Source: Flavobacteriales bacterium
GTDB taxonomy: Bacteria; Bacteroidota; Bacteroidia; Flavobacteriales_F; PHOS-HE28
Length of the DNA: 64,000 bases
Direction of reading: 5' to 3'
Assembly: GCA_024103275.1 (NCBI GenBank)
Contig: JAGFIV010000041.1
Span: 1 to 64,000 of the forward strand
In this document: positions 19,439-27,514 of the stretch, one piece after another
How the letters are laid out: every line of letters begins with the position of its first letter
Numbering within the stretch: the first letter of the stretch is position 1
Notes under the pieces: model-generated
What the model saw: the letters and a program-made list of their open reading frames with translations, nothing else
Databases searched by the model: none
Told to the model about the DNA's origin: nothing
Made by a program: the position numbers and the translations under genes

Positions 19439-20392
19439 ATGACGAGTGTAGAGATCTGCGCCGGGGCTGGCGGCCAATCCATAGGCTTGGAGCGAGCGGG
19501 ATTCGGGCACGAAGCCTTGGTTGAGATCGATGATGCTTGTTGCGCTACCCTGCGCATGAATCGCCATGAATGGAACGTGCTGCATGGCGATGTCACCCGC
19601 TTTGACGGTCGCCCCTACCAAGGTGTTGAATTACTGGCCGGGGGCGTTCCCTGCCCTCCGTTCTCCGTGGCGGGAAAGCAGCTCGGGGCAAAGGACGAAC
19701 GCGACTTGTTCCCGGAAGCGCTGCGTCTGACGGACGAGATACGGCCTCGTGCCGTCATGTTGGAGAATGTGCGCGGCTTTCTTGACCCGGCCTTTGAGAG
19801 TTACCGGACCAAATTGTTCAGCCAGTTCCGGAAACTCGGCTACAAGCCTGCTATCAAGTTGTTCCAAGCTTCGGATTTCGGCGTGCCGCAATTACGGCCG
19901 CGCGTGGTGATCGTGGCTTTACGATCCGAGGATGCGGACCACTTCGACTGGCCGGAGAAACATCCTTATGCAGCACCTACCGTAGGTGATACGTTGGTGG
20001 ACCTGATGGCCTCTAATGGTTGGGCCGGTGCAAGGCCTTGGGCGGCCGGAGCCCAAGCCATTGCGCCCACCATCGTGGGTGGAAGCAAGAAACATGGAGG
20101 GCCCGATCTTGGTCCGACACGTGCGCGCCGCGCTTGGGCAGAGCTGGGCGTGGATGGACGGACGATCGCCGATACTGCGCCTGGGCCGGATTTCACGAGC
20201 ATGCCGCGCCTCACCGTGCGCATGGTTGCACGGATCCAAGGATTTCCTGACAGTTGGCATTTCAGCGGGCGAAAGACGGCTGCCTACCGGCAAGTTGGCA
20301 ATGCTTTCCCTCCACCAGTGGCAGAGGCGGTGGGGCGTAGCATCATTGAGGCGTTTGAATTTGCGGCTCACCGAAGTATGTTGGTAGCCTAA
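19439..20392 (+). CDS. C5-cytosine DNA methyltransferase (restriction-modification)
   Basis: A 317-residue m5C methyltransferase that transfers a methyl group from S-adenosylmethionine to cytosine in a target site. Conserved motifs in order: I, EICAGAGGQSIGLERAGF; IV, LLAGGVPCPPFSVAG with the catalytic Cys; VI, MLENVRGF; VIII, QLRPRVVI; X, QVGNAFPPPVAEAVG. A modest target-recognition region lies between VIII and X. MTSVEICAGAGG at ATG 19439 is the natural start; the frame is open upstream to 19367. Its TAA overlaps the ATG of the HNH gene, so this is a compact type II-like module. Confidence 0.92.
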   Translation: MTSVEICAGAGGQSIGLERAGFGHEALVEIDDACCATLRMNRHEWNVLHGDVTRFDGRPYQGVELLAGGVPCPPFSVAGKQLGAKDERDLFPEALRLTDEIRPRAVMLENVRGFLDPAFESYRTKLFSQFRKLGYKPAIKLFQASDFGVPQLRPRVVIVALRSEDADHFDWPEKHPYAAPTVGDTLVDLMASNGWAGARPWAAGAQAIAPTIVGGSKKHGGPDLGPTRARRAWAELGVDGRTIADTAPGPDFTSMPRLTVRMVARIQGFPDSWHFSGRKTAAYRQVGNAFPPPVAEAVGRSIIEAFEFAAHRSMLVA

Positions 20393-20979
20393 TGGCGAAA
20401 ACAGGCAAAGGCGCTCGGGCGAAGCTCAGGAGCTTCTTTTTGGAGCATGTAGGCGTAGTGCTGGATAGCGAGAGATTGCGTGAAGTGTCGGGAGGGATCA
20501 GTGAATGGGCACGCCGAGTTAGGGAGTTGCGGGATGAGGAGGGTTTTGATATTCAGACCCATAATGACCGAAGTGACCTGAAGCCGGGGCAATATGTCTT
20601 GGTATCCACCAAGCCGAAACCTGCATTTGAACGAGGGATTTCCAAAGAAACAAGAGCATTCGTCCTTGACCGGAATGGGTTCACCTGCCAGATGTGCGGA
20701 ATGGCGGCCGGCGAACCACATCCGTATGATCATGGTCGAAAAACGCGCTTACACATCGGCCACATCATCGACAAGTCCATGGGAGGTGATGACAGTCCGG
20801 GGAATTTGCGGGCAATCTGTTCAGTATGCAATGAGGGTGCTTCCAATTTGACCCTGAACCGCCCCGATGCCATCAAGCTGATCGCCCAGATCCGCCGTGC
20901 ATCCGGGAAGGATCAACTTGATGTATTGGACTGGCTGATCGGGAAATTCCCGGACCAAGCAAGGAGGAGACTGAAATAG
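20392..20979 (+). CDS. HNH endonuclease, probable restriction partner
   Basis: A 195-residue protein with a C-terminal HNH nuclease: CQMCG zinc ligands near residue 100, then LHIGHIIDKSMGGDDSPGNL (first His and Asn) and the second Cys pair RAICSVCNEGASNL. The N-terminal 80 residues are helical (EVSGGISEWARRVRELRDEE) and may hold the specificity function. Overlap with the methyltransferase stop (TAATG) argues that the two are a restriction-modification pair. The recognition sequence is not deducible. Confidence 0.88.
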   Translation: MAKTGKGARAKLRSFFLEHVGVVLDSERLREVSGGISEWARRVRELRDEEGFDIQTHNDRSDLKPGQYVLVSTKPKPAFERGISKETRAFVLDRNGFTCQMCGMAAGEPHPYDHGRKTRLHIGHIIDKSMGGDDSPGNLRAICSVCNEGASNLTLNRPDAIKLIAQIRRASGKDQLDVLDWLIGKFPDQARRRLK

Positions 20980-21006
20980 TTGACCTTGGGGCAGTCACTT
21001 GTTGGT

Positions 21007-21077
21007 GATGGCCGCATCCAGCGTGGCCGCCGCGTTGCGGAAGGGAAGGAGGATGGTGATGGCGGGCATGGATGTGC
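21007..21077. repeat. Direct repeat B, right copy
   Basis: An exact copy of 19248-19318, including the start codon and first 20 codons of the glycosyltransferase, in the same orientation but cut off from the rest of the gene. It marks the right edge of the restriction-modification insert. Confidence 0.9.
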
Positions 21078-21107
21078 TGGTGGATCTATCGGCAATTGCA
21101 CGTCGGC

Positions 21108-21527
21108 TCATTTGAAAGCACGCAGGAATGCTGATGGACTGATAATGCGTATGCCTCGGAAGGGGTCCATGGAAAGCAAGTCCAAGTCACCGGTAATGAT
21201 CAAGTCGGCCGATCCGTCCAATGCGGTGTTGAGCAGATGATCGTCCTTGGGATCTCGGCACATGGGTTGCCTTGAGCGTGGGTGGATCATGTTGCCGGAG
21301 AGGTACAATAAGGCGATAAATGCCGACCCCAATTCCGGTGGCACCAGCTTCTTGAACTTTGGCCGATCTAGAACATCTTGAAGTTCCGCGATTGAACCCT
21401 CTGAGATCAATAGCACGGCTCTTCCTGATCTGATGATGTGGACAAGGCCGGGAAAAGAGCGGGTGGGCAGATAGCTCACCCAAACATTCGCATCGACAAC
21501 AAGCCTAGGCCTTCTTGGAAGCAGCAT
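21108..21527 (-). CDS. PIN-domain toxin
   Basis: A 139-residue PIN ribonuclease of the COG1569-like type. Acidic metal ligands are visible in RLVVDANVWVSYL (first Asp), SEGSIAELQDVL (Glu), CRDPKDDHLLNTAL (Asp pair) and LIITGDLDLL (last Asp). As a type II toxin it would cleave RNA unless bound by the upstream-encoded antitoxin, whose gene it overlaps by 23 nt. All catalytic acids are present, so this module looks intact, unlike the two other toxin-antitoxin loci in the window. Confidence 0.85.
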   Translation of the reverse strand: MLLPRRPRLVVDANVWVSYLPTRSFPGLVHIIRSGRAVLLISEGSIAELQDVLDRPKFKKLVPPELGSAFIALLYLSGNMIHPRSRQPMCRDPKDDHLLNTALDGSADLIITGDLDLLSMDPFRGIRIISPSAFLRAFK

Positions 21528-21735
21528 AACGCTTTGCCCTCACGGCATCCACTTCTTCGAGGACCTCCTGTACGGTGAGTTTATCCTTGACCTGGGAGCG
21601 GATGGCCAGCATCACGTCCGCGAGATGCGTGTGCGGTTTCTTCAATTCTTCCGCTTCGATCACACCCAGGTCCACCAATTGGCTGATCAAGGCTTCCGCC
21701 TTATTGGTCTTTGCCCGTACCGCATAGGTTTTCAT
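21505..21735 (-). CDS. Antitoxin of the PIN toxin
   Basis: A 76-residue, mostly helical, charged protein (MKTYAVRAKTNKAEALISQL; VKDKLTVQEVLEEVDAVRAK) encoded just upstream of and overlapping the PIN toxin gene. Order, size and overlap fit a type II antitoxin, though the DNA-binding family is not obvious. ATG 21735 is supported by a near-consensus -7 element 4 nt upstream. Confidence 0.75.
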   Translation of the reverse strand: MKTYAVRAKTNKAEALISQLVDLGVIEAEELKKPHTHLADVMLAIRSQVKDKLTVQEVLEEVDAVRAKRYAASKKA

Positions 21736-21739
21736 GTGG

Positions 21740-21747
21740 TAAAGATA
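21740..21747 (-). promoter_or_regulatory. Possible -7 element for the PIN module
   Basis: On the minus strand TATCTTTA differs from TAnnTTTG only at the last base; 4 nt separate it from the antitoxin ATG at 21735. Confidence 0.4.
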
Positions 21748-21796
21748 CAGGTTGGCCTGCTGCGGTAATGGGCCATGCCTGTTGCAACACGGCGCA

Positions 21797-22303
21797 TTAC
21801 TTCCCCAGCTCCCCCGGATCAAAACCGGCGCGGATCAACGCGTTCCGGGCGGAGATGAAGGCCTTGTCCGACACGTTATGCGGATGTACCGGCACTTCGG
21901 TGGCCCGGCGCAGTTGCTCCAGCAGTTCCTCGGTTTCCTCTGCGGTGAGCTTTTCGCAGACATCGTACATGCCGCCGGGGGCTTCCTCCAGTTCATCGTG
22001 CTGTTCCAACACCTGGCGCACCAGGCGGAGCACCTCGGGCGTGGGCGGCGTCACCATCAGGGCGGTGAGCGCGCCGTGGTCCAGGCGCAGCTTGGCGGCC
22101 AAGGGGAGCGGCTCGCCGCCGTTGGCCTTCTGCGCCGCCGGGAAGAAGATCTTCTCCTCCATCTTGATGTGCTTCAGGAGGCCCGTACGGAACTGATGGT
22201 AGAGGTCCATTTGCACGGCATCAGGCCGTGCGGTGGCCTTATCGAGCAGATCGTCCAGCCGCCGATGGTCCTCGGTGAAGAATTGATGGAGGGGCTTGTT
22301 CAT
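21797..22303 (-). CDS. Hemerythrin HHE domain protein
   Basis: A 168-residue four-helix protein with hemerythrin-type ligands: FTEDHRRLDDLLD, LLKHIKMEEKIFFPAA, LRLDHGALTALM and VLEQHDELEEAPGGMYDVCE. Such proteins bind a di-iron centre and sense or buffer oxygen, NO or iron. The C-terminal 40 residues (AFISARNALIRAGFDPGELG) are an added helical segment. ATG 22303 is chosen; GACCTTTG at 22312-22319 (one mismatch from TAnnTTTG) lies 8 nt upstream. Confidence 0.85.
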   Translation of the reverse strand: MNKPLHQFFTEDHRRLDDLLDKATARPDAVQMDLYHQFRTGLLKHIKMEEKIFFPAAQKANGGEPLPLAAKLRLDHGALTALMVTPPTPEVLRLVRQVLEQHDELEEAPGGMYDVCEKLTAEETEELLEQLRRATEVPVHPHNVSDKAFISARNALIRAGFDPGELGK

Positions 22304-22311
22304 GGCGGTGG

Positions 22312-22319
22312 CAAAGGTC
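22312..22319 (-). promoter_or_regulatory. Possible -7 element, hemerythrin gene
   Basis: Minus-strand GACCTTTG matches TAnnTTTG except at the first base and sits 8 nt before ATG 22303. Confidence 0.4.
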
Positions 22320-22373
22320 GCCATGCAAAGGGAAGAGCCGAGGGATGCACACAGGCAGCACGGTGATCATTGA

Positions 22374-22442
22374 TCACCAAGTGGCTTCAATGGCATCCAG
22401 CATGTGCAGCAACCGGGCCTTGTCCGCCTCAGCTGCGCGCAT
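22374..22442 (-). pseudogene. Stub of a HepT-type HEPN toxin gene
   Basis: Starting inside the MntA gene end (14-nt overlap, as in intact MNT-HEPN operons), an ATG opens a 22-codon frame MRAAEADKARLLHMLDAIEATW that then stops. The segment KARLLHMLDAIEA resembles the first helix of HEPN toxins, which are normally well over 100 residues. The catalytic RX4-6H region is absent. The stop falls inside a perfect palindrome, GGTGATCA T TGATCACC at 22362-22378. I infer a deletion that removed the toxin body. Confidence 0.65.
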
Positions 22443-22725
22443 AGATCAATTGCTTGTCCCGGTCCACGAAGGATTTCACATAAGGGCTCAGTGCCTTGGT
22501 GGTCACCGGGTCCACACGACGGTTCAGCAGGGCTTCGATGTCTAGGCACATTTGGATGAAATGCAGGCCGATGGGCCTGGAATGGTCCAGTTCCACCAGG
22601 ATGTCCACGTCGCTTTCCGCATCCGCCACACCCCGGGCGAACGACCCGAACAGATGGGCCTGTTTCACGGGCTGTTCGGCGAAATACGCGCGGAGCATGG
22701 CCAAGGATTCCTCATCCAGCCTCAT
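22429..22725 (-). CDS. MntA-type nucleotidyltransferase antitoxin
   Basis: A 98-residue minimal nucleotidyltransferase with the hallmark AHLFGSFARGVADAESDVDI (GSF...D-x-D), followed by LVELDHS and HFIQMCLDIEALLNRRVDPV. In MntA-HepT systems this enzyme adds AMP residues to the HEPN toxin and neutralises it. Here the toxin partner is a 22-codon stub, so the antitoxin is orphaned. ATG 22725 is chosen from the natural beginning of the fold (MRLDEESLAML). Confidence 0.85.
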   Translation of the reverse strand: MRLDEESLAMLRAYFAEQPVKQAHLFGSFARGVADAESDVDILVELDHSRPIGLHFIQMCLDIEALLNRRVDPVTTKALSPYVKSFVDRDKQLIYARS

Positions 22726-22788
22726 GATACGAAGGTGGCGCCACTGCGGGCCCGCCATGCGCCCGTAGCAAGTCCGGCACACTGTCGC

Positions 22789-24603
22789 CTATTCCCCGAG
22801 CCGTTCCGAGTGACCCAAATTGCGCATCAGCACCTCGGCCTTCTTCGCGCCGATCTCCTGCGCCACCTCTTCCGCCTTGGCCTCGCGGATGCCCTGGATG
22901 GAGCCGAAGCGTGTGAGCAGCTTCTGCGCGGTGGCGGGCCCGATGCCGGGGATGTCCTCCAGGCCGGTGCGTATGATGCGCTTGCTGCGCCGGCCCCGGT
23001 GGTGGGTGATGCCGAAGCGGTGTACCTCGTCCCGCATCTGCTGGATCAGCCGCAGGCTGGTGCTGCGTTTGTCGATGTGCAGCGGGTAGGGGTCATCGGG
23101 GAAATAGATCTCCTCCAGCTTCTTCGCAATGCCGATCAGCGCCACCTTGCCGCGCAGGCCGAGGCGGTCAAAGACATTCAGCGCCGCGTGCAGCTGGCCT
23201 TTGCCGCCGTCGATCACCACCAATTGCGGCAGCGGCTCGCCTTCGGTGATCAGCCGTGCATAGCGCCGTTCCACCGCCTCTTCCATGGTGGCGAAGTCAT
23301 CCGGGCCCTCCACGGTGCGTACGTTGAAATGGCGGTAGTCCTTCTTGCTGGGCTTGGCATCCTTGAACACCACGCAGGCGCTCACCGGGTCGGTGCCCTG
23401 GGTGTTGCTGTTGTCGAAGCATTCGATGTGGCGCGGCAGCTCGGTGAGGCGCAGGTCCTGCTTCAACTGCTCCAGGATGCGGTCCGTGGCGGCCTCGGGG
23501 TCCACCAGCGCCTCCTGCTTCTGCTTCTCCAGCATGAAGTAGTTGGCGTTGCGCTCGCCCATTTCCAGCAGGTGCTTCTTGTCGCCGCGTTGCGGAACCG
23601 TGAAGGAGAGGCCGGGCATCTCAATCCCCGGGTCCATGGGCACGATGGCCTCGGGCGCGTTGCTGCGGAAACGCTGCCGCAGCTCGGCGATGGCATATTG
23701 CAGCACCTCCTCGTCGGGCTCTTCCAGGCGTCGCTTCAGTTCCACCGTCACGCCGTGCACCACGGCGCCGTCGATCACCCGCATGTAGTTCACGAAGGTG
23801 CTGGTGGAGTTGCGCACGAAGCTGAACACGTCCACGTCGCCGATGTCGGGGTTCACCACGGTGCTGCGCGCCTGGTATTTTTCCAGTTGCTCCAGCTGGG
23901 CACGCAGCTCCGCGGCCTCCTCAAACTCCAGCTTTTCCGCATGCGCCAGCATCCGTTGCCGCAGCAACTTCACCACCCCGCCGATGCGGCCCTTCAGGAT
24001 CTGGCGGGCCTGCGCCACGTTGGCATCGTAATCCTCCTCGCTCTGCAGCCCCTCGCAGGGCCCGCGGCAATTGCCCATGTGCCACTCCAGGCAGCGCTTG
24101 TACTTGCCCTTGGCCACGTTCTCCGGCGAAAGGTCGTAGTTGCAGGTGCGCAGCTTGAACAACTGGTGCACCAGTTTCAGGGCGGTGCGCATGGCACCCA
24201 CCGAGGCGAACGGACCGATGTATTCCGAACCGTCGTCCACCGGGTTGCGCATGCCTTCGATGCGCGGGTAGTGCTCGTTGCGGATGCGGATCCAGGGGTA
24301 GCTCTTGTCGTCCTTCAGCAGGATGTTGTAGCGTGGCTGGTATTCCTTGATCAGCGAGTTCTCCAACAACAGCGCGTCGTAGGGTGTTTCGGTGACGATG
24401 GTGCGCAGGTCCGCGATCTTGCCCACCAGCAGGCGCGTCTTGCCGTCGGGGTGGTTCTTGGCGAAGTAGCTGCCCACACGGCTGCGCAGGCTGGTGGCCT
24501 TGCCCACGTAGATCACCGTGCCCTCCGCGTTGAAGAACTGGTACACCCCCGGTTTTTGCGGCAACAACGCCACTTTCCCCCGGACATCGAATTGGTCGGA
24601 CAT
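22789..24603 (-). CDS. uvrC: Excinuclease ABC subunit C
   Basis: A 604-residue nuclease that makes both incisions in nucleotide excision repair together with UvrAB. N-terminal GIY-YIG domain: PGVYQFFNAEGTVIYVGKAT, LLENSLIKEYQPRYNILLKD. Cys cluster: YKRCLEWHMGNCRGPCEG. UVR motif: RMLAHAEKLEFEEAAELRAQ. The RNase H-like C-terminal nuclease has IECFDNSNTQGTDPVSACVV and LVVIDGGKGQLHAA. C-terminal helix-hairpin-helix: LEDIPGIGPATAQKLLTRFG. MSDQFDVRG at ATG 24603 is the start; a consensus -7 element lies 9 nt upstream. Confidence 0.96.
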   Translation of the reverse strand: MSDQFDVRGKVALLPQKPGVYQFFNAEGTVIYVGKATSLRSRVGSYFAKNHPDGKTRLLVGKIADLRTIVTETPYDALLLENSLIKEYQPRYNILLKDDKSYPWIRIRNEHYPRIEGMRNPVDDGSEYIGPFASVGAMRTALKLVHQLFKLRTCNYDLSPENVAKGKYKRCLEWHMGNCRGPCEGLQSEEDYDANVAQARQILKGRIGGVVKLLRQRMLAHAEKLEFEEAAELRAQLEQLEKYQARSTVVNPDIGDVDVFSFVRNSTSTFVNYMRVIDGAVVHGVTVELKRRLEEPDEEVLQYAIAELRQRFRSNAPEAIVPMDPGIEMPGLSFTVPQRGDKKHLLEMGERNANYFMLEKQKQEALVDPEAATDRILEQLKQDLRLTELPRHIECFDNSNTQGTDPVSACVVFKDAKPSKKDYRHFNVRTVEGPDDFATMEEAVERRYARLITEGEPLPQLVVIDGGKGQLHAALNVFDRLGLRGKVALIGIAKKLEEIYFPDDPYPLHIDKRSTSLRLIQQMRDEVHRFGITHHRGRRSKRIIRTGLEDIPGIGPATAQKLLTRFGSIQGIREAKAEEVAQEIGAKKAEVLMRNLGHSERLGE

Positions 24604-24612
24604 CGGCTGCCG

Positions 24613-24620
24613 CAAAGTTA
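24613..24620 (-). promoter_or_regulatory. -7 promoter element of uvrC, start-proximal
   Basis: Minus-strand TAACTTTG is an exact TAnnTTTG match, 9 nt before the uvrC ATG. Confidence 0.6.
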
Positions 24621-24739
24621 CGGAGGCGGTGCAGGGATGGCCCCCGCGACGAATACGGCGGGGCGATGGCCCGGGCCACCTGGCCGGTGTGCCGCATGGA
24701 CATCTTGCCTCCTCCAAGCCGCCATCGTGGACTGATCCA

Positions 24740-24747
24740 CACCTTTG
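24740..24747 (+). promoter_or_regulatory. -7-like element of lipB, start-proximal
   Basis: CACCTTTG has one mismatch to TAnnTTTG and lies 4 nt before the GTG start of lipB. Confidence 0.45.
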
Positions 24748-24751
24748 CATC

Positions 24752-25456
24752 GTGGGAACCATTCATTTTCATGACCTGGGCCTGGTGGACTACGCCGAGG
24801 CCTGGGAGTACCAGAAGCGCCTTTTCCAGGCCATCCAGGACCGTAAGCAGGCCAACCGCGAACTGCCGGAGGAACGGCGGACGCCCACGGAGGATCACCT
24901 GCTCTTTTGCGAGCACCCGCACGTGTACACCTTGGGCCGGAACGGGCGGCCGTCGCACCTGCTGATGGACCGCCGGCAATTGCAGGAGGCGGGCGTGGCG
25001 TTCTTCCCCATCGACCGGGGCGGCGACATCACCTACCACGGGCCGGGCCAGATCGTGGGCTATCCCATCTTCGACCTCGACCACCATTTCCACGACATGC
25101 GCCGTTTCATCGCCACGCTGGAGGAAGCGGTGATCGGCACCTTGGAAGCCTACAAGATCAAAGCCGGACGCATCGAGGGGCTCACTGGTGTATGGCTCGA
25201 TCCGGAAGATCCCGCCAAGGCGCGGAAGATCTGTGCGATCGGGGTGAAGGCCAGCCGCTGGGTGACCATGCACGGCTTCGCGTTCAATGTGAACACCGAC
25301 CTTTCCTTCTTCGACCACATCGTGCCCTGCGGCATCGCTGACAAGGGCGTCACCTGCATGGCGAAGGAGCTGGGCGGGCTGGTGGGCATCGAGGGCGTGA
25401 AGGAGCGGCTGAAGCTGGAGCTTGCCGACCTGTTCGAGGCGGAGTTGGCCGGTTGA
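24752..25456 (+). CDS. lipB: Octanoyl-[acyl carrier protein]:protein octanoyltransferase
   Basis: A 234-residue LipB that moves octanoyl groups from acyl carrier protein to lipoyl domains, the first step of endogenous lipoate synthesis. Conserved blocks: HVYTLGRNGRPSHLL, DRGGDITYHGPGQIVGYPIF, ICAIGVKASRWVTMHGFAFN (catalytic Lys) and NTDLSFFDHIVPCGI (catalytic Cys). The only in-frame start that gives a normal N-terminus (MGTIHFHDLGLVDYAEAW) is GTG 24752, supported by the -7-like element just upstream. It is divergent from uvrC. Confidence 0.95.
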   Translation: MGTIHFHDLGLVDYAEAWEYQKRLFQAIQDRKQANRELPEERRTPTEDHLLFCEHPHVYTLGRNGRPSHLLMDRRQLQEAGVAFFPIDRGGDITYHGPGQIVGYPIFDLDHHFHDMRRFIATLEEAVIGTLEAYKIKAGRIEGLTGVWLDPEDPAKARKICAIGVKASRWVTMHGFAFNVNTDLSFFDHIVPCGIADKGVTCMAKELGGLVGIEGVKERLKLELADLFEAELAG

Positions 25457-25573
25457 GGGCCGTGGACCGGCAGGGATCCGGGCCTCCGACATCCGTTCCT
25501 CGCCATGGCATGGCCTTTCCAACCGGCCTCCGTGCCCATCTCCGGTTATCTTCGAGGCGCAACCCGATCGCCC

Positions 25574-26740
25574 ATGCGCATCCTGTTCAAGATCCTTTCG
25601 TGGCTACTGGGCATCCTGGCCGTGCTCACCGCCGCCTGCTACGTCACCGGCAACGGACACATCCCCCGGGGGGTGATCTACACCTACCTCAAGGGGCGCA
25701 CAGGTCCGGAGATCGATGACCGCAACTTCTTCCCCTACGCCAGCATCCCCGCGGAAAACCCGCAACCCTGGCCCAAGAGCGCCCGCTACGGCACACTGTC
25801 CCTTTCCGATGCCCAGGTGAAGGCCTTGAACCGCCTGAACACCGTGGGCTTCGTTGTGATCAAGAACGACAGCCTGCTCTTCGAGGACTACTTCGAGGGC
25901 TGGCGCGATGATTCGGTGAGCAATTCGTTCAGCGTGGCCAAGAGCTACATCAGCGTGCTCACCGGCGTGGCGATGCAGGAGGGCCGGATCACCGACCTGC
26001 AAACGCCCGTGGGCCAATACTTGCCGGAATTCGACCGGTTCGATCCCTGCCACAAGGGCATCACCCTGTGGAACCTGCTCACCATGAGCACCGGCCTGGA
26101 CTGGAGCGAGAGCGGCAGCAGCCCCTTTAGCGACAACGCCAAGGGCTATTACGGCTACAACGTGCGCAAGCTGGCCATGGACCAGCCCTGCCGCGAGGAG
26201 CCCGGCAAGGAGTTCGACTACATCAGCGGCAGCACGCAGATCATGGCCGACGTGCTGCAGAAGATCTACGGCAAGCCCTTGCCGGAGCTGATGCGCGGGA
26301 AAGTGTGGGGGCCGCTCGGTGCGGAACACGAGGCCTTCTGGGGAAAGGACCGCAAGAAAGGCGATTTCAAGGCGTTCTGCTGCCTCTATGCCACCGCCCG
26401 CGACTTCGCGCGCATCGGACAACTCTGGCTGGACAGCGGCCAATGGAAGGGCACCCGCATCGTGCCGTTGGAGTACTGGAAGGAATCCATCACCCCGGCC
26501 AAGCTGATGGACAAGGGCGAGCCCAACGCGCGCTACGGCTACTACTGGTGGCTGGCCACGGTGGACGGCATGCCCATGTACTACTGCCGCGGCTTCCACG
26601 GCGAGTACGTGGTGGTGGTCCCGCAGGAACGGCTGGTGATGGTGCGCACCGGTGCGAAATGGGAGGAACACAACGACACCGGGCACCCGAAGGACGTGTT
26701 TGAGTGGACGGAGATCGCGCGGAGTTTGGCTGGACGTTGA
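25574..26740 (+). CDS. Serine hydrolase (class C beta-lactamase-like fold)
   Basis: A 388-residue protein with one N-terminal membrane helix (about residues 6-26), so anchored with the domain outside the cytoplasm. Active-site signatures of the beta-lactamase/DD-peptidase family: SFSVAKSYISVL (S-x-x-K), FDYISGSTQIMADVL (Y-x-S in place of Y-x-N), and CRGFHGEYVVVV (H-x-G). The substrate is unknown; relatives include esterases, peptidases and amide hydrolases. TATCTTCG at 25547-25554 is a possible -7 element 19 nt before the ATG. Confidence 0.85.
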   Translation: MRILFKILSWLLGILAVLTAACYVTGNGHIPRGVIYTYLKGRTGPEIDDRNFFPYASIPAENPQPWPKSARYGTLSLSDAQVKALNRLNTVGFVVIKNDSLLFEDYFEGWRDDSVSNSFSVAKSYISVLTGVAMQEGRITDLQTPVGQYLPEFDRFDPCHKGITLWNLLTMSTGLDWSESGSSPFSDNAKGYYGYNVRKLAMDQPCREEPGKEFDYISGSTQIMADVLQKIYGKPLPELMRGKVWGPLGAEHEAFWGKDRKKGDFKAFCCLYATARDFARIGQLWLDSGQWKGTRIVPLEYWKESITPAKLMDKGEPNARYGYYWWLATVDGMPMYYCRGFHGEYVVVVPQERLVMVRTGAKWEEHNDTGHPKDVFEWTEIARSLAGR

Positions 26741-26781
26741 TAGTGCGCTCTGGGGAGGTGATGGGGGTGGTAATGGAAGTA

Positions 26782-26943
26782 GGGAAGTAAGGGAAGCAAG
26801 GGAAGTAAGGGAAGCAAGGGAAGCAAGGGAAGCAAGGGAAGTAAGGGAAGCAAGGGAAGTAAGGGAAGTAAGGGAAGCAAGGGAAGCAAGGGAAGTAAGG
26901 GGTGTAAGGGAAGCAAGGGAGGTAAGGGATGTAAGGGAAGTAA
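26782..26943. repeat. 9-bp minisatellite, 18 units
   Basis: Eighteen tandem units of 9 bp, consensus GGGAAGYAA with Y alternating between T and C; units 14, 16 and 17 are degenerate (GGGGTGTAA, GGGAGGTAA, GGGATGTAA). It is purine-only on the plus strand apart from the Y position. Since the unit is a multiple of three, a plus-strand frame stays open through it, joining to the four-helix-bundle gene downstream and reading as repeated REV/REA. It lies 41 nt after the serine hydrolase stop. Confidence 0.95.
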
Positions 26944-26999
26944 GGGACGAGATGGGTGGGAAGCATTCCCGGTACAAAATCACAGGCAACAGCATACGG

Positions 27000-27485
27000 A
27001 TGACGACTGAAGAGCAGTTTTCCAGCTACGACCCGAAGGAGTTTGACTGGGACTTGGCGGGGTATTTTGAAGAGGGCCCTTCCATCTCCACCGTGTCTGA
27101 GCCCGGAGGGCATCCTGTGAAGGGGTTCAAGGACCTTTGGGTCTGGTCGCAGGGAATGGAGTTGACCACAATGGTCTATCAACACACCAGCGCCTTTCCC
27201 AAGGAGGAGATGTATGGCCTTACCTCGCAGCTGAGGAGGGCGGCGGTTTCGGTGCCCTCAAATGTGGCCGAAGGATGGGCGCGGAACAGGATGGGGTACT
27301 TGCAGCTTGGCCTGACCTATGCCAGAGGCTCCGTCGCGGAAATTGAAACGCAGGTCCTGATCGCCATCAACCTGGGCTACGTTGGTGAGGGGAATGCCCA
27401 ACCCGTACTTCGTTTGTTGAATGGGTTGAGCAGCGCCCTGCTGAAGTTCATGGTGAACCTGGAAGCGAAGAAAAGAAAGCGGTAG
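27000..27485 (+). CDS. Four-helix-bundle protein (23S rRNA IVS-type)
   Basis: About 161 residues. The core from residue 40 onward (FKDLWVWSQGMELTTMVYQH, FPKEEMYGLTSQLRRAAVSV, PSNVAEGWARNR, YARGSVAEIETQVLIA) matches the family of four-helix-bundle proteins first noted inside 23S rRNA intervening sequences. In Bacteroidota these are common free-standing genes of unknown, possibly mobile, nature. The N-terminal 38 residues (MTTEEQFSSYDPKEFDWDLA onwards) are an acidic extension. It is framed by two minisatellites. Starts further upstream, even through the repeat array, remain open in frame; ATG 27000 is taken as the simplest. Confidence 0.85.
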   Translation: MTTEEQFSSYDPKEFDWDLAGYFEEGPSISTVSEPGGHPVKGFKDLWVWSQGMELTTMVYQHTSAFPKEEMYGLTSQLRRAAVSVPSNVAEGWARNRMGYLQLGLTYARGSVAEIETQVLIAINLGYVGEGNAQPVLRLLNGLSSALLKFMVNLEAKKRKR

Positions 27486-27514
27486 CACCCACCACTACAC
27501 TTTCCTTGCCCGCC

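Noticed and set aside
26782-26943. Possible CRISPR array
   Set aside because: Units are 9 bp, directly tandem, with no spacers and no cas genes nearby.
26652-27485. Long frame through the minisatellite as one 277-residue protein
   Set aside because: The extra N-terminus begins inside the preceding gene and is mostly REV/REA repeats; ATG 27000 gives a normal protein. The open frame is noted in the findings instead.
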